From Ichthyophis bannanicus (lineage: Eukaryota > Chordata > Amphibia > Gymnophiona > Ichthyophiidae), in NCBI GenBank assembly GCA_033557465.1, contig CM066033.1, positions 710,569,637 to 710,633,636 of the forward strand: a DNA stretch of 64,000 nt, written 5' to 3'. A model generated the notes under the pieces. The model made no database searches and was not told the DNA's origin. It saw only the letters and a list, made by a program, of their open reading frames with translations. A program made the translations under genes and the position numbers. The first letter of the stretch is position 1, and the number at the start of each line of letters is the position of its first letter. This document shows, piece after piece, positions 22,317 to 32,605 of the stretch.

Positions 22317-23039
22317 GTGCTCTTGTAGTTAATGGGCTGAGCTGCATGTAAAGCTGGCTTAAGCCACAGCTGGGCTGTAATGAAAAGAGCCGCTAATTGC
22401 CTGGAAGCACTCCCCAAACTGCTGCCGTGAAGTGAGACACAGAGCCCAGCCAAACCACAATGAAAGCACTCACTTGTCTGGCCCCCTCCCCCTGCAATCA
22501 GAAGCTGGGAAAGCAGACAAACCAGTTCAGAACAGCAAAGGCAGCACAATGGCCCACAAAGATTAGCTTGCCTAGGGAGTGAAGCGCAGGTCTCTGCTAT
22601 AGCAGGCAGCTCAGCTGCAAAACTCCTTACTGGCTTTAACCTTTTTTTTAAAGGTAGCTATAGATGCCACTCTATCAACAATAAGCCACCTGACTGAAGA
22701 CCGAACACAGTTTAGGACAGCTATCCAGAGAGTTGCCATGAGTGGACACCAACTCAATGGCACTTAACAACGTGCCTCAGGATCCAGCCAGAGGAAAAGG
22801 TGGGAGAGGAGTGGAAAAGAGGGAGAAAGAAAGAAAGAGAAAATCAGGAGGCTGTGCTAGGTAAGCCCAGGGCAGCCCATCAAATAGCCATAAGCTCAAA
22901 AGCTCAATCGGCCAGAAACAACTGATGCGGAGTACGCCTTTCTCCAGGTGGGAAACTCCAACAGGTATCCAAACATACATCCTGGAGACATTTACCAATG
23001 AGCTTCATTGGGGAGGTGCCTATAGGATGGCTGCCTAGG
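22317..23039 (-). other. DIRS-C leader region
   Basis: This lies between the gag start and the left terminus. No supported coding frame. A purine-rich run (GAGGGAGAAAGAAAGAAAGAG) lies near 22821-22841. Confidence 0.5.
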
Positions 23040-23232
23040 AGCCATGAAACTCAGGCCAAGAAACAGGAGCTGCATCAGTCCAGCAATCACCATCTTCTGG
23101 AGACAGAGAAATACTGAAGGGTGCCTCGAACTGCACCAACACTAGTGCTAGTGATGGTGTCACCAAAACTTTCTAGTTTTTCTGTCTTCATCATCTGCTG
23201 GCAAGGGGACTAAACCCACTCGTCTAGCAGGA
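23040..23232 (-). repeat. DIRS-C left terminal repeat
   Basis: CATCTGCTGGCAAGGGGACT and CCCACTCGTCTAGCAGGAC match the right terminus near 8640-8700 in inverted orientation. It lies about 240 nt from the donor of the PFK exon at 23474. Confidence 0.65.
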
Positions 23233-23473
23233 CAATCGAGGAATGATTGGGCTGAGAGGCGGAACAAAACTGTTCCCCTTCCCAGACTATCATTCTGTAG
23301 CAGGGCAGAGAGATAATATGAACTGCCAGTACTTGAATTCTACTGGTTTTGTGTACAAATAGAGGATATTGGTGTTCACCACTGACAACCCTGCACAAAC
23401 ATTACATTCATCAGCAAGATAAAGATTAAAAAATCCAAACTTTCTTACACAGTGCTTACTAAGTCATTTTTAC

Positions 23474-23585
23474 CTGCTGCATGTGTCCAAGAACATTCTT
23501 CCTACAATCAAAGGTGCCACGTCCTTCCTCAGAATATAAGTTAAAGATGAAATCTGTACTGTAGTTTTCATTACATTTTTCATTC
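23474..23585 (-). CDS. PFKM: 6-phosphofructokinase, muscle type: exon NEKCNENY...GHMQQ
   Basis: The acceptor is TTCTCATGTTGCAG before 23585 and the donor is CAG|GTAAAA after 23474. The 112 nt give one base completing an Arg codon from the previous exon, then 37 residues: [37 protein letters not shown]. This is nearly the PFKM sequence ([19 protein letters not shown]); PFKP-type proteins have FIYQLYSEEG here. GHMQQ continues into GGTPTPFDR of the next exon, the C-half counterpart of the N-half GHVQRGG substrate segment, with Q replacing the catalytic-half Arg. The frame is intact. Confidence 0.95.
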
Positions 23586-25440
23586 CTGCAACATGAGAAC
23601 AAATGGTTCATCTGGGGATCGCAATACAGAGAGTCTTTCTGGGGCTGATATTCAACAGCAGGCTGGCCATTTAATTGTAAATGTGTAAGCTGTTTCAAAT
23701 TATATGTATATTCAGTGGCAATGAATGGATAAGTGCCACTGCTGAATGTACATATATTAGTTTAAATGGATAATGTATTCATTTAAAGTTATATCTACTG
23801 TTTGACTACTACCGCTTAGATATGTTACACAGATAGCTGCTGAATTTTACCTCTGTCCCTATAAAAAAAAGCTTTTTATGCCACCTCTCACCTGCTCCAT
23901 ATCTAGACTCTTAAAAAGCATGAACACTGACCTTTCTGAGACTTGAAAAAACAGAATTTGTGTCTCAGGGCAGAAATTTTAACACACATGTGGTTGGCAT
24001 CTACTGCATAAGTGTTTTTCGGTATTAGCCTCTTTATATTTTGGGTAAAATCAGGGCAGAAAAACATGCAAAAAGCTTGCAAATCTGTTTGTTTTCACAG
24101 TTTTGCAACAGTACATTTTCTGCTTGAGAATTTAATCTACTATAAGTTCTGGAAGGGAAAATATTCTGCAGGAAAATCTTGCAAGCGCAAAATAACCGCC
24201 CCCCCACAAAACCCACTAGAAGCCATGCAAAGAGTGTTGCAGGACTTTCAGCTAATTCTTTTTCCTTTTCTTTATTTAGAGCCATGCAATGTCTTCCTGC
24301 TCCAGCCAGGACCAGGTCTGGAATCTGGTGCAATCGGGGCTGGTGCAAGGATATGAAGTGCCCTAGGCGAACCTCATGCCCGCCCCGCCCCGCCCCCATT
24401 GCCACTGCTGCCGCCACACTCTGGGGCCTGCAGCAATGCTGCGTCTCTGTTCCCGCTTCTGTCTGATGCAGACTTCCTGGACCAGCCACTTCCGCCTCCA
24501 TGCAAATAGGAAGTTTGCATCAGAGATGGAAGCAGCAACAGCGATGCAGCATTGGAGTTTATGATATGCGCTGCATCACTGTTTAGAAGTAATTGCTGAT
24601 GTTGCAGGTCTTGAAGAGGGGCAGAAGCAAATGCCCTCCTACCATTGGCACTCTCGGTGATCGTCTAGTTCACTTAATGGTAGCGCCACCCCCCCCCCCC
24701 CCGGTGCCATGATGCCACAACCTGGAGATTTTTCAGTCTCTTTCTTTAGTATAGTCTAGAGGTTCCCAATCTTTTTGGTTCTTTGGACCCTTACAGACCT
24801 CCAAAACACTCAGGGAGCACCAATTCATCCCCACCGCTCTTTCTGGATCCCCTTCCCCTCAGTGTCTAGCTCTCTACCTCCCTTCCCCTTCCTGTCTCCA
24901 CCAGTCTCTCTCCCCCTTCAGCCAGTGCCCACCAGTCTTAATCTTTCACTTGCTCTACTCCCATTATGTTCCTTCCAGGCTCTTTCTTCCCTCCATCCAA
25001 TCCCTATCAGCCTCTCTCTTGTTTCTGTGTCCTGTGAACCTCCTGTAGTTTTCATGGTCACAAACTGGGAATCATTGCAGTTGGAGGCCATGCATCAGGG
25101 CTCCTTTGAGAATGCTGCAATGGACACCTACAGTACTATTAGGTGTTTCCACTTCATAATGACTATTTCCCTCCCCCTGGGGATTGTGAATGCTACTTCC
25201 ACAGCATCTCCAGCCCCAGCTGACCCATTGAGTGGCAGATGAACCCAAGTCCCTCTAAATAGTACCGACACCAAGCCACTAGAACAGTGTCATTCAGTTG
25301 ATTCTTTAAAATTTAGCACCTTTGTGCTAACTCCCATGGTGTTCATTTTCAGAGATATTTGCCAGTATACTTTTTATTTTTGTGAAATATTTTCTCTTTT
25401 TGGTAGTTTATTTTAAAATGAATCCAAACATGCCACATAC
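23586..25440. other. PFK intron (1,855 nt), no further gene
   Basis: This is the only intron in the window without a large identifiable element. It contains a C-run at 24691-24704, GC-rich patches near 24380-24430, and one possible hAT-like terminus near 24748 (AGAGGTTCCCAATC) whose partner I could not find. Confidence 0.6.
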
Positions 25441-25502
25441 CTCAGTACTAGTCCTCTCTTTACGGTCGTCTTCATTTTTGCTGTCAAATGTTCAACATTC
25501 AG
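25441..25502 (-). CDS. PFKM: 6-phosphofructokinase, muscle type: 62-nt exon [20 protein letters not shown]
   Basis: The acceptor is TTTTGTTGTAACAG before 25502 and the donor is AG|GTATGTGG after 25441. It encodes 20 residues in phase 0 plus two bases of an Arg codon finished by the next exon. [13 protein letters not shown] matches PFKM; PFKP and PFKL have KMKT(T/D)IQRGLVLR as I recall. It is short, and I identified it from its match to the expected protein and from phases that fit both neighbours exactly. Confidence 0.93.
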
Positions 25503-26223
25503 CTGTTACAACAAAAGAAGATATATTTTTAAAGCATCACAATATATACCTCAAAGATTGAGCTCAGTCATATAACCTTAACCCAAAAGCTCAATATATT
25601 TCACAAATATTCTTATGGACCATCAGAACTAGAGCACAATGCCAAAGCATGCCAAAGAACTATGTTGGGAATGACTCATGATTAGATGCCAAATATTTTT
25701 TGGAACATATACAATAATATAAGATAAACTTGAATGAAAGAAATCAATTGCATTTTATGCCATAAAACAATGGACCAGTGATCAGATCTCAGCATTGAAA
25801 GTATCTGTGCTTAGGCATTGATATATATATATATGTGCTCTAGTTTTGATGGTCCATAAAAATATTTATGACATCTATTGAGCAATTGGGTTATGATTAT
25901 ATTTTTAAAGTAGCCATAGTAGCAAGAATACCTACAATATCAGCTTGTTGGGTTTTTGGACTCCTGCTTTGTCTGTGAATCTTTTCCCTTGATAATCTTT
26001 CTCTGTCTCTTCAGCCAATCACATTCAAAGGAATGGAGGTTCCTTCTGATTTACATCCATACCTGGCCTCCTACCCAAGACTATCACAAAGGCTGGCACA
26101 GCACAGTGACTGCCAATGGTGCCAGACCTGAAAAGGTGCCACACTACCCTTAGTCAGTTTGAGTGTATGAGTATGGAAGCCTAGAAGGGAAGGAGGACAC
26201 TGAAAATGACTTTATGAGGAGAA
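25503..26223. other. PFK intron remnant, no recognised feature
   Basis: About 0.7 kb between the 62-nt exon and the D3 element. With the ~45 nt next to the donor at 59472, this is all that remains of this intron apart from transposons. A (TA)n stretch lies near 25822-25834. Confidence 0.6.
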
Positions 26224-26255
26224 AGCACAGTTACTTACCTGTAACAGGTGATCTC

Positions 26256-26408
26256 TGGAACAGCAGGAATTAGTCTTCACACGTGGGAGACGTCGCCGAC
26301 GGAGCCCGCACGGGAAAATGCTCCCCAGCATCCAATCAGAAAGCCTTTGGGAGCATCCCCCACGCCTGCGCGGTGGCTTCCCGCCCTTCCTACTGCCTCT
26401 CCCCAGTT
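26256..26408 (-). repeat. D3 right inverted terminal repeat
   Basis: Complement of 32323-32474, with CCAATCAGAAAGCCTTTGGG opposite CCCAAAGGCTTTCTGATTGG. Outside it, 26233-26241 reads ACTTACCTG (CAGGTAAGT on the element strand). Confidence 0.85.
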
Positions 26409-26489
26409 GAGTTTCATAGCTGAGCCGGCAGGAGAGGAGAGGAAGGAATAGAGAAAAAGAGAGATACAACTCCCAGGGGAGGTGGGCGG

Positions 26490-26588
26490 GTTGTGAAGAC
26501 TAATTCCTGCTGTTCCGGAGATCACCTGTTACAGGTAAGTAACTGTGCTATCTCCAGGAACAAGCAGGAATGAGTCTTCACACGTGGG
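26490..26588 (-). repeat. D3 internal complementary region
   Basis: It joins ATCACCTGTTACAGGTAAGT to GTGCTATCTCCAGGAACAAG, that is, the complements of both D3 ends, flanked by GTGAAGACTAATTCCTGC and its inverse. Confidence 0.85.
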
Positions 26589-28064
26589 GACTCCCTAGCT
26601 TAGGATGCCCGGGGAGATCCCATAAGCGCAGCCCAGACGGGATGGCATTTGCCCAGCCTGAATCTCCGGCATCCCCTGAGGGATGGAGGGCAGGAGTTGA
26701 ATAGAGGAACAGCGAATCCAAAGACTACGGAGGCAAGTCTTTAGAGTGCAGAACAGGTACCATTAGGATACAGCAAAAAAAAAAACCCAGGCTACGGGAG
26801 TAGGCAGAGGGGAGCATAAAGAGAATCATTTAAGCATGTAATGAGTAAATGACCTAGTACCATACAGAGCTTACCGGCCATTAAGTTTCTAATGAATTAA
26901 TGGTTTAGAACCCTGTACTGCTTACCCACCGGGTTGTCGGAAGTAGTCCTGTGATGAAGGCATTGTAGACGCAGTAGCGAGGTCATCAAGGAAACTTCAC
27001 CGCAGCGAGGAGGAAGTTCCAAATCCGGAAGGCCATGGGATCCAGGCGTCAGCTGGGTCAGGAGAAGGACGGCAGGTCTTCCAGGGGGCTCACGGCAAGC
27101 TGAACACTCCCTTAGGAGTAGAGTCCATAACTCAGAGGATCAACAGTGGAAGACAGGCCGAACTTGAGAGCCTATCCCGGAGAAGAGTAGAGGTGTACCC
27201 CGGAGCAGAAGGGGTACACAGCCTGCCCTAGCGAGAGATAGGGAGACAAGGGTTCGGACCTCCGGGAGGAGGACCTAACTGAAAGGGGACTGTTGACTTC
27301 ACAGCAGTAGGGTGCCACCAGTCCGCGGCCCGACGGGGAATAGGCAGGCAGACTGCCCGGACCCCCTGGGGGGGGTGAGTACCGGCCATAGGGGGAAAAA
27401 GGCGGTAAACACAGGTACTGTGGGGATCCCCCAAAGGCGCCTGCCAAGCAGGTGATATCTAGTATATCTAAGCCGGTGGACATGGGGACGCCCCCTCCGG
27501 TTCTAACGCAGGCATGCCGGGGGGGCCTGCCTCCATGAGCAGCACTCAGGTAAGGCGGATCTGCCATCGATCCCCAGAACGTCCACCTGGAGAGGTGGCC
27601 GCAAGATCCGTCAGGGGAGGGATCTTTCCTGGAGGGCAAGGGCAGATCGGCGGGCTAAGAGTGCGGTAGCGCGGGGGACGGAAGATAGCATCAGTCCGGT
27701 AGAATGCCGCAGGGGTTGGAGGCCCTAATGTGTCCCCAGGACCTGCGCGTAGAAATTGTCCCCCGCCCAACCGGGGGACATGAGGGTATAGGGGGACTAT
27801 AGCAGCTGGAGGGGAATTCCAGTACGGAAGCAATCAGCAAGAGGATACTGGCTGAGAGGGGTTCGGGGACGTACCGAAGAGTAAGTAGGGTGACCGTGGG
27901 CCAGAGCGATCACGGCGTAAGGTGGTCTCCCTTTCCCACGGAGGAGAAGACCTGAACCCCTAGATAAGTCCCCGAACCATTTTCCAACTGGACGAGCCCC
28001 AGAGTAGAGCTCTAGTCTAAACTTCTGGTAAGGAGGTTAAGAGCAGGCAGCCGCCCACCTGAGC
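26589..28064 (-). other. D3 3' untranslated region
   Basis: About 1.5 kb between the gag stop and the internal complementary region. The part near 26570-26710 aligns with the same part of D2 (TTCAACTCCTGCCCTCCATC on the element strand). Some GC-rich minus-strand frames are open for up to ~155 codons, but none resembles pol. Confidence 0.6.
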
Positions 28065-30527
28065 CTAAAAATGCTTAGTATGAGAGTCCTGGCGCGGGCC
28101 CGGGGACATCAACCCGGGGTGAGAGGTCCCTTGCTTGGGCGTGCCTGGAGGGTGGGCGGAGGGCTGACATTTCCTCTTCCTAGGGAAGGGGGGTCTGGAG
28201 GGGCGTTTTCCACCACCGGGGGGAAGCCGGGCCCCAGGCTGGCTGCCAACTCTGGGAAAGTTAGCGAAGCACTGTGCGACCTGACGTAAGGCTTCGCTAT
28301 TGAAGAGGTGATCTCCGTCGCAGGGAGAATTACCCAGGATGTGCTGTGCCCGTCGACACAACTCGGACGCCTGCAACCATGCCGTGCGGCGTGCTCTAAT
28401 GGCAACAGCAGAGGCTCTGCTGACCGACCGGAAGGAGTCCAGCGAAGCACGAGAAAGGAACCCGGAGATATTCCTGCAATGATAAAGAAGCAGGGAATAT
28501 TCAAAGGCCTTGGTTGCAGATACGAAGGTGGATAACCGAGATAACCTCTCGGTGACCTCCCGAAGCGACAGACTCATATAAAATATATATGAAATAATTC
28601 TGGCCGCCAGCATAGACATTTGGAAGGCTTGACGTCCTAGAGTATCTAGCGTCTTCGAGGCGCGGCCTGGAGGGCGAGAAGCATGCCTCTCCTTGCTTCC
28701 GGCCTTCCTCAGCGCCGATTCCACCACAATGGACCGATGTGGAAGCTGGTGCTGCCGAAACCCCGGGGACGGAGGCACCCGGTACAGAGCCTGCATCGCA
28801 GTCGGCGGCGCCGGAACCCTCAAAGGCGACCGCCAAGCCCCCAGCAGGAGATCCTGCAGGGCGGAATGCAGAGGAAGCATCGCGGCTGCCTGTTCCGCAG
28901 GGCCTGGGCTCAGATCCGGGATAGGGATGGCCAGCAAGTCCGCCATGTCAAGGAGGAAATCCTGAAAAGGCGGCTCTGCCGGAGCAGTTATGGCGGGAGA
29001 GGCCACCCGGGCACTAAGAGGCCGCTCGGGCCGATGCCCGCTGGGCAGAGGAGGGGACCAACCGACCCGGATCGGGGCAGTCAACATGGCGTCGTCGGCT
29101 CCTGGAATTGATTCCAAGCTAGGCATCGAAGAAGTCGATGGCACCGACGGCGCCACAGGAACCGGCCTCGGCCCCGAACCCGGGGGCGGCGCTTCCCCCC
29201 GTGACTGGAGCGAATCCGCGGCCGCCGGAGGGCAGGGGCCAGCGGTCTCTGCTCTGCGCTGCGGGAGAGGACAGGGGCCGATCCCGAGACGTGCCGTGGC
29301 CAGGCTTTCAAGGCTGGACAACGACTCCAGGCTGGGCATCGAACTGAGCGAGGAGATCGACTCTGTCCTCGAGGCCCCCAGCGGGAGTGACCGCGCCGGT
29401 GGTGGAGATCCCGGAGCGTGGATCGGAACCGCGCCGACCGGTGCCGCGAACATCAAGGGCCCCCAAGGACGGTGCTCGGAGGAGAGGGGGTCATCTGACG
29501 CCGGCGCCGATGTCGATCGGCGGGCACTGCCCGGTGCCGGGCTCCCTCTCAAACCCGTCCGACCCGGAGAGAAATCCTTCCGGGGCATACGGCCTGTCAC
29601 CGAGGGGACCCCCGGTCACCCGACGACGAGTCCCTGCGGGGGGGGAGTGTAAAGCCCCTGCGCCGACGTCGGGGTACCGTAGCGGGGCGGCGCAGACCCA
29701 GATTGGGTCGAAGCGGTCGAAGACCCTGAGGCCCCTTCTCTAGGGAAGGGCGGGGCCCTCGACGGCCGCGTTGATGCCGGGGAGTCGCCCGTGCGCTGGC
29801 CGACATACCCCGAGGTCCCCGGGGAAGGACGATGGCGGTCCCTCGTGCTCGACACCCCTGCTGTCGCCAGCGGAGCGGTGCCGCTCGAACCCGGTACCAC
29901 CCTTGCGCAGGGCTGGGATACCGGTGACCCAGCGCGGGTCGAAGCGAGCGGCCTCGAGGGGAGGGAGGCCAGATGACCATCCCCGGCGTGGGGCAGAACC
30001 ACCGACGCCCACGCCCTCGAAGAGGGTACTAACCCCGCGCATGACCTAAACGTAGGGCCGTCAGACAGTGTCGAGTCGATCGGCCCCCGAGGTGTCGAGG
30101 GCAGCGGCTGGCGATCCCCGGAGGGGAGCGGGTCATTCGACATCGATGCCGACGGGTCGGCACCGCCCAAAGCGGATACCACCCCCGTAGGAACGCCATA
30201 CCAGCGCGAGTCGGTCGGGCCCGGAGGCGCCGAGGACCGCAGCTGCCAATCCCCAGTAAGCGGAACGCTCGACAGCGACGCCGAGGGGCCGGTACCGCCC
30301 GGAGCGGGTACCGCCCACGCGCATGGCAGGGCTGAAGGAACACCAGGCTGGACTGAGTCGATCGGCCCCGGAGGCGCCGAGGACAGCAGCCGACGATCCT
30401 CGGTGAGGAGCGGAGCGCTCGACACCGACGCCGATGCCCGGGGCTCAGTACCGCCCGGAGCGGCTACCACACCCGAGCATGGCTTGGATGTAGGGAGTCC
30501 AAGAAGTCTAATAAAAATATTTGACAT
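28065..30527 (-). pseudogene. D3 gag-like ORF, main part with ~48-residue repeats
   Basis: The frame runs 30527 to 28065 with one in-frame TGA at 29618-29616 (GGG-TGA-CCG, probably a decayed CGA Arg). The N-terminal third is a Pro/Ser/Ala-rich array of imperfect units of 45-52 codons around GDRQ.LSSAPPGPIDS. The middle is Ser-rich (SISSLSSMPSLESLSSLESL). The C-terminal ~270 residues are the conserved part shared with D2: LHSALQDLLLGAWRSPLRV, PHRSIVVESALRKA, PPGRASKTLDTLGRQAFQMS and SLDSFRSVSRASAVAIRARR, ending in a basic tail. An RNA- or capsid-like role is inferred from its position in a DIRS element. Confidence 0.7.
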
Positions 30528-31597
30528 GTTTGTTTTACAACAGAAGAAGATTTTGTATGAGGTTTACATAATTGCTCATTTTATTATTTTATTTTAATTT
30601 GCCTATTAATATAAATTTATTTTATTTATTATTTTTTACAAATTTATTTTGTTTATTCATTTCATGATCTTAATTTATTTATTTAATTTATTTATAATTA
30701 AGTTTGGTTTTATGTAATATAATTTTATACTTTGTTAATATTTTTAGATCATTTTGAATATATTTTAATGGTTTTCATTAATATTTTTATCTTATTTTTA
30801 TTTTTATTTTATTTATTTTTCTTCTTCTCTTTTTTTAACTCAATTGACTATGATTATTTTATATGATATAATTTTTGAATCTGCTGATGATTTATAATTG
30901 TTTTTAGTAATAGCTACCTCCTCAATTGGTTATTTGTATCAAATTAACTAAGATTTGTTCGCTCCTGCTGCTCTCTTTTATCTCTCTTTTTAATCATCTC
31001 CTTGTGGTGATTAATTTATAATACACAATTAGAATAGTACGGTTTTAGGACAATTATTATTATATAATTTTACTATAATTATTATCATTTAATATTTATT
31101 GTTATTATTATCCTTTTCTATGTATATTTATATGTTAACAATGTTTTCATTATACTATAATTAGTATATACAGAGGTCCACTTTTTTAATTTTAATTTTA
31201 TGGATGTGTTTTTGCTTGTCACACTTATAGGATGTGTTTATATGTACCCAGTTTTTAATTTAATTTTATTAATTTTTATTATTTCATTACAATATTTTTA
31301 GATCTAAAGCGTTCCAACACTATTACATTATGTATTTATTATTATATTATATATTATTACATGATTTGTTTTATCTATTATCACTATTATTTTTATTATG
31401 TTTTTATTATGTCTTTTATGTATTTGTTAGATGAATTTGTTTGTTCCTTTACTTTTAATATATTATGTTTTTATGTTTATAGTAATTTTGCCCTACAACC
31501 CCTGACGAAGGTTACGAAACACGGCCTGTGTCGGGTTGCCTAGGTTTGTGAGTAAATAAATTTGTCTTCCACATTCCTCACGTCTTGGACTGTGTTT
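30498..31597 (+). mobile_element. AT-rich 1.1-kb insertion with a 14-bp target duplication
   Basis: TTGGATGTAGGGAG occurs at 30484-30497 and 31598-31611 and flanks DNA that is very A/T-rich, unlike the GC-rich gag around it. The ends carry a short inverted match, GTCCAAGAAG (30497-30506) and CGTCTTGGAC (31581-31590). A hammerhead-like motif lies near its 3' end. It has no coding frame beyond ~60 codons. Origin from a Penelope-like element is a guess from the ribozyme motif. Confidence 0.7.
31496..31538 (+). ncRNA. Hammerhead-ribozyme-like motif (type I layout)
   Basis: Stem I is CAACCC (31496-31501) with GGGTTG (31533-31538). The core is CTGACGA (31502-31508) and GAAA (31516-31519). Stem III is CAC/GTG (31520-31522 with 31528-31530) with A31519-T31531 closing, and the predicted cleavage is after C32 of GTGTC (31532). 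Stem II (31509-31515) is very short, at most one or two pairs. The order stem I, CUGANGA, stem II, GAAA, stem III, UH is that of the minimal type I hammerheads reported in Penelope-like retroelements. Activity is unknown. Confidence 0.5.
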
Positions 31598-31611
31598 TTG
31601 GATGTAGGGAG

Positions 31612-32147
31612 GTCATACCCGGTCGAGTCGATCGGCCCCAAAGGCGCCGAGGACACCGGCTGACGATCCCTGGCGAAGAGTGAAACACTCGACGCCGATG
31701 CCGGGGAATTGGCACCGCTCGAAGCGGGTACCTCCCTCGGGCATGGCTCGGGAATGTTCTGTGAGGAGCGAACCTCAGGAACATCCCGAAACCCCGTAAA
31801 TGCTTTGGAGCCCGAGGACTCCCGCCGGGGTATATCAGCCAAGGAGGACTTGAGGGGTTGGCCGGAGCCGTCGCCATGCCGCGCATGAGACTCGCCCCTC
31901 AAGACTCGGCTAGTCTTAACAGACGTGTGGTTACCTGATCCTGGAGAGAAGGACAACCCGACGACCGCGCCTTTGGCGCGAAGACGTCGTCGAGGGATAC
32001 CCGAAAGAGGGTGGGTCTTCTCCCGACACTGTAGCCCGGGGAATCCGGGGAAAAAGGGTCAGGCCCCAAACAGGAGAGGCACCGGGCATTGGAGTCCACG
32101 TGGAAAATTAAGTCCCCGCCGTGAGGCTGGGGGGAAGAAGGCTCCAT
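31612..32147 (-). pseudogene. D3 gag-like ORF, N-terminal part
   Basis: It starts at a Met at 32147 (MEPSSPQP...) matching the D2 start MEPPDTF, and contains ARCLSCLGPD as in D2 CLTCLGPD. The first Cys pair of D2 is absent. A frameshift near 31930 moves the protein to the frame giving SVKTSRVLRGESHARHGDG, IPRRESSGSKAF and ASSVSLFARDRQPVSSAPLG, the last being another copy of the ~48-residue repeat. The AT-rich insertion follows. Confidence 0.7.
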
Positions 32148-32322
32148 GCCCCAGTCCTCAGCGCCCGAAGGGGGCGACGAAAATTAAATGAAAACAATTA
32201 AAAGAAAGAAAGAAAAAAAGGGGGGGCACGGAGGTGCCACCGTCGGCGGGAAAGCCGCGACTACAGAAAAAAATTTCTGCGGTGGCAGGAGGGACGTCCT
32301 GCCTGCTCCGCGGAAAACGAAA

Positions 32323-32474
32323 AACTGGGGAGAAGCAGTAGGAAGGGCGGGAAGCCACCGCGCAGGCGCGGGGGATGCTCCCAAAGGCTTTCTGATTGGA
32401 TGCTGGGGAGCATTTTCCCATGCGGGCTCCATCGGCGACGTCTCCCACGTGTGAAGACTCATTCCTGCTTGCTC
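32323..32474 (-). repeat. D3 left inverted terminal repeat
   Basis: Partner of 26256-26408. It ends at GGAGAT (about 32482), where D3 meets the L1 5' region. Confidence 0.85.
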
Positions 32475-32484
32475 TTGGAGATAG

Positions 32485-32545
32485 TGACGTCATCGGACAG
32501 GATGGCCGTGGCTTCAGAGAGCTCTGGGCCAATCCCGTATAAAAG
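32485..32545 (+). promoter_or_regulatory. Putative L1 promoter: CRE, CCAAT and TATA boxes
   Basis: A perfect CRE palindrome TGACGTCA (32485-32492), CCAAT (32529-32533) and TATAAAAG (32538-32545) lie in order 60-120 nt before the ORF1 start at 32606. Spacing is compatible with an RNA polymerase II core promoter. It sits at the extreme 5' end of the L1, directly against the D3 terminus, so ownership by the L1 is inferred. Confidence 0.45.
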
Positions 32546-32605
32546 CAAAAAAGATAAGCGAGGGGCTCACCTTTCATTGCTTCGGAGCTGTGCAATCACC
32601 GGCAG

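Larger units (their letters stand above)
8598..23232 (-). mobile_element. DIRS-C: decayed minus-strand DIRS element split by several later insertions
   Basis: Read on the minus strand, the order is left terminus (about 23232-23040), leader, gag (22316 to about 20750), RT/RNase H/methyltransferase (20060-18490), recombinase (17300-16680 and 9676-9494), internal complementary region (about 9500-9395) and right terminus (about 8740-8598). Later insertions split it: a CR1 piece with a hAT MITE (20060-20700), an R4-like LINE with a LINE tail (17310-18485), a hammerhead-bearing repeat (16200-16545), an L2 holding DIRS-B (9712-16200), and a 5'-truncated L2 (8748-9170). It fills nearly all of the intron between two PFK exons. 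Confidence 0.8.
26224..32484 (-). mobile_element. D3: gag-only DIRS-like element with a 1.1-kb insertion
   Basis: Inverted repeats of about 150 bp lie at 26256-26408 and 32323-32474, and an internal complementary region lies at about 26490-26588 next to the right repeat. This is the DIRS arrangement. Between them is one long minus-strand gag-like frame (32147 to 28065), and I see no RT, RNase H, methyltransferase or recombinase. The D2 element shares the same ends, internal region and gag. Without the AT-rich insertion D3 is about 5.2 kb. It is GC- and CpG-rich compared with D2. Confidence 0.75.

Noticed and set aside
24748..25270. Possible hAT element starting AGAGGTTCCCAATC
   Set aside because: Only one terminus is recognisable; I found neither a matching right end nor an 8-bp duplication.
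27172..27833. Pro/Gly-rich minus-strand frames in the D3 3' region as a possible second gene
   Set aside because: No counterpart in D2 and no recognisable motif; open frames are expected at this GC content.
28683..30049. Plus-strand frames of up to 220 codons opposite the D3 gag
   Set aside because: The high GC of the minus-strand gag removes stop codons on the opposite strand. The minus frame is the one conserved with D2.
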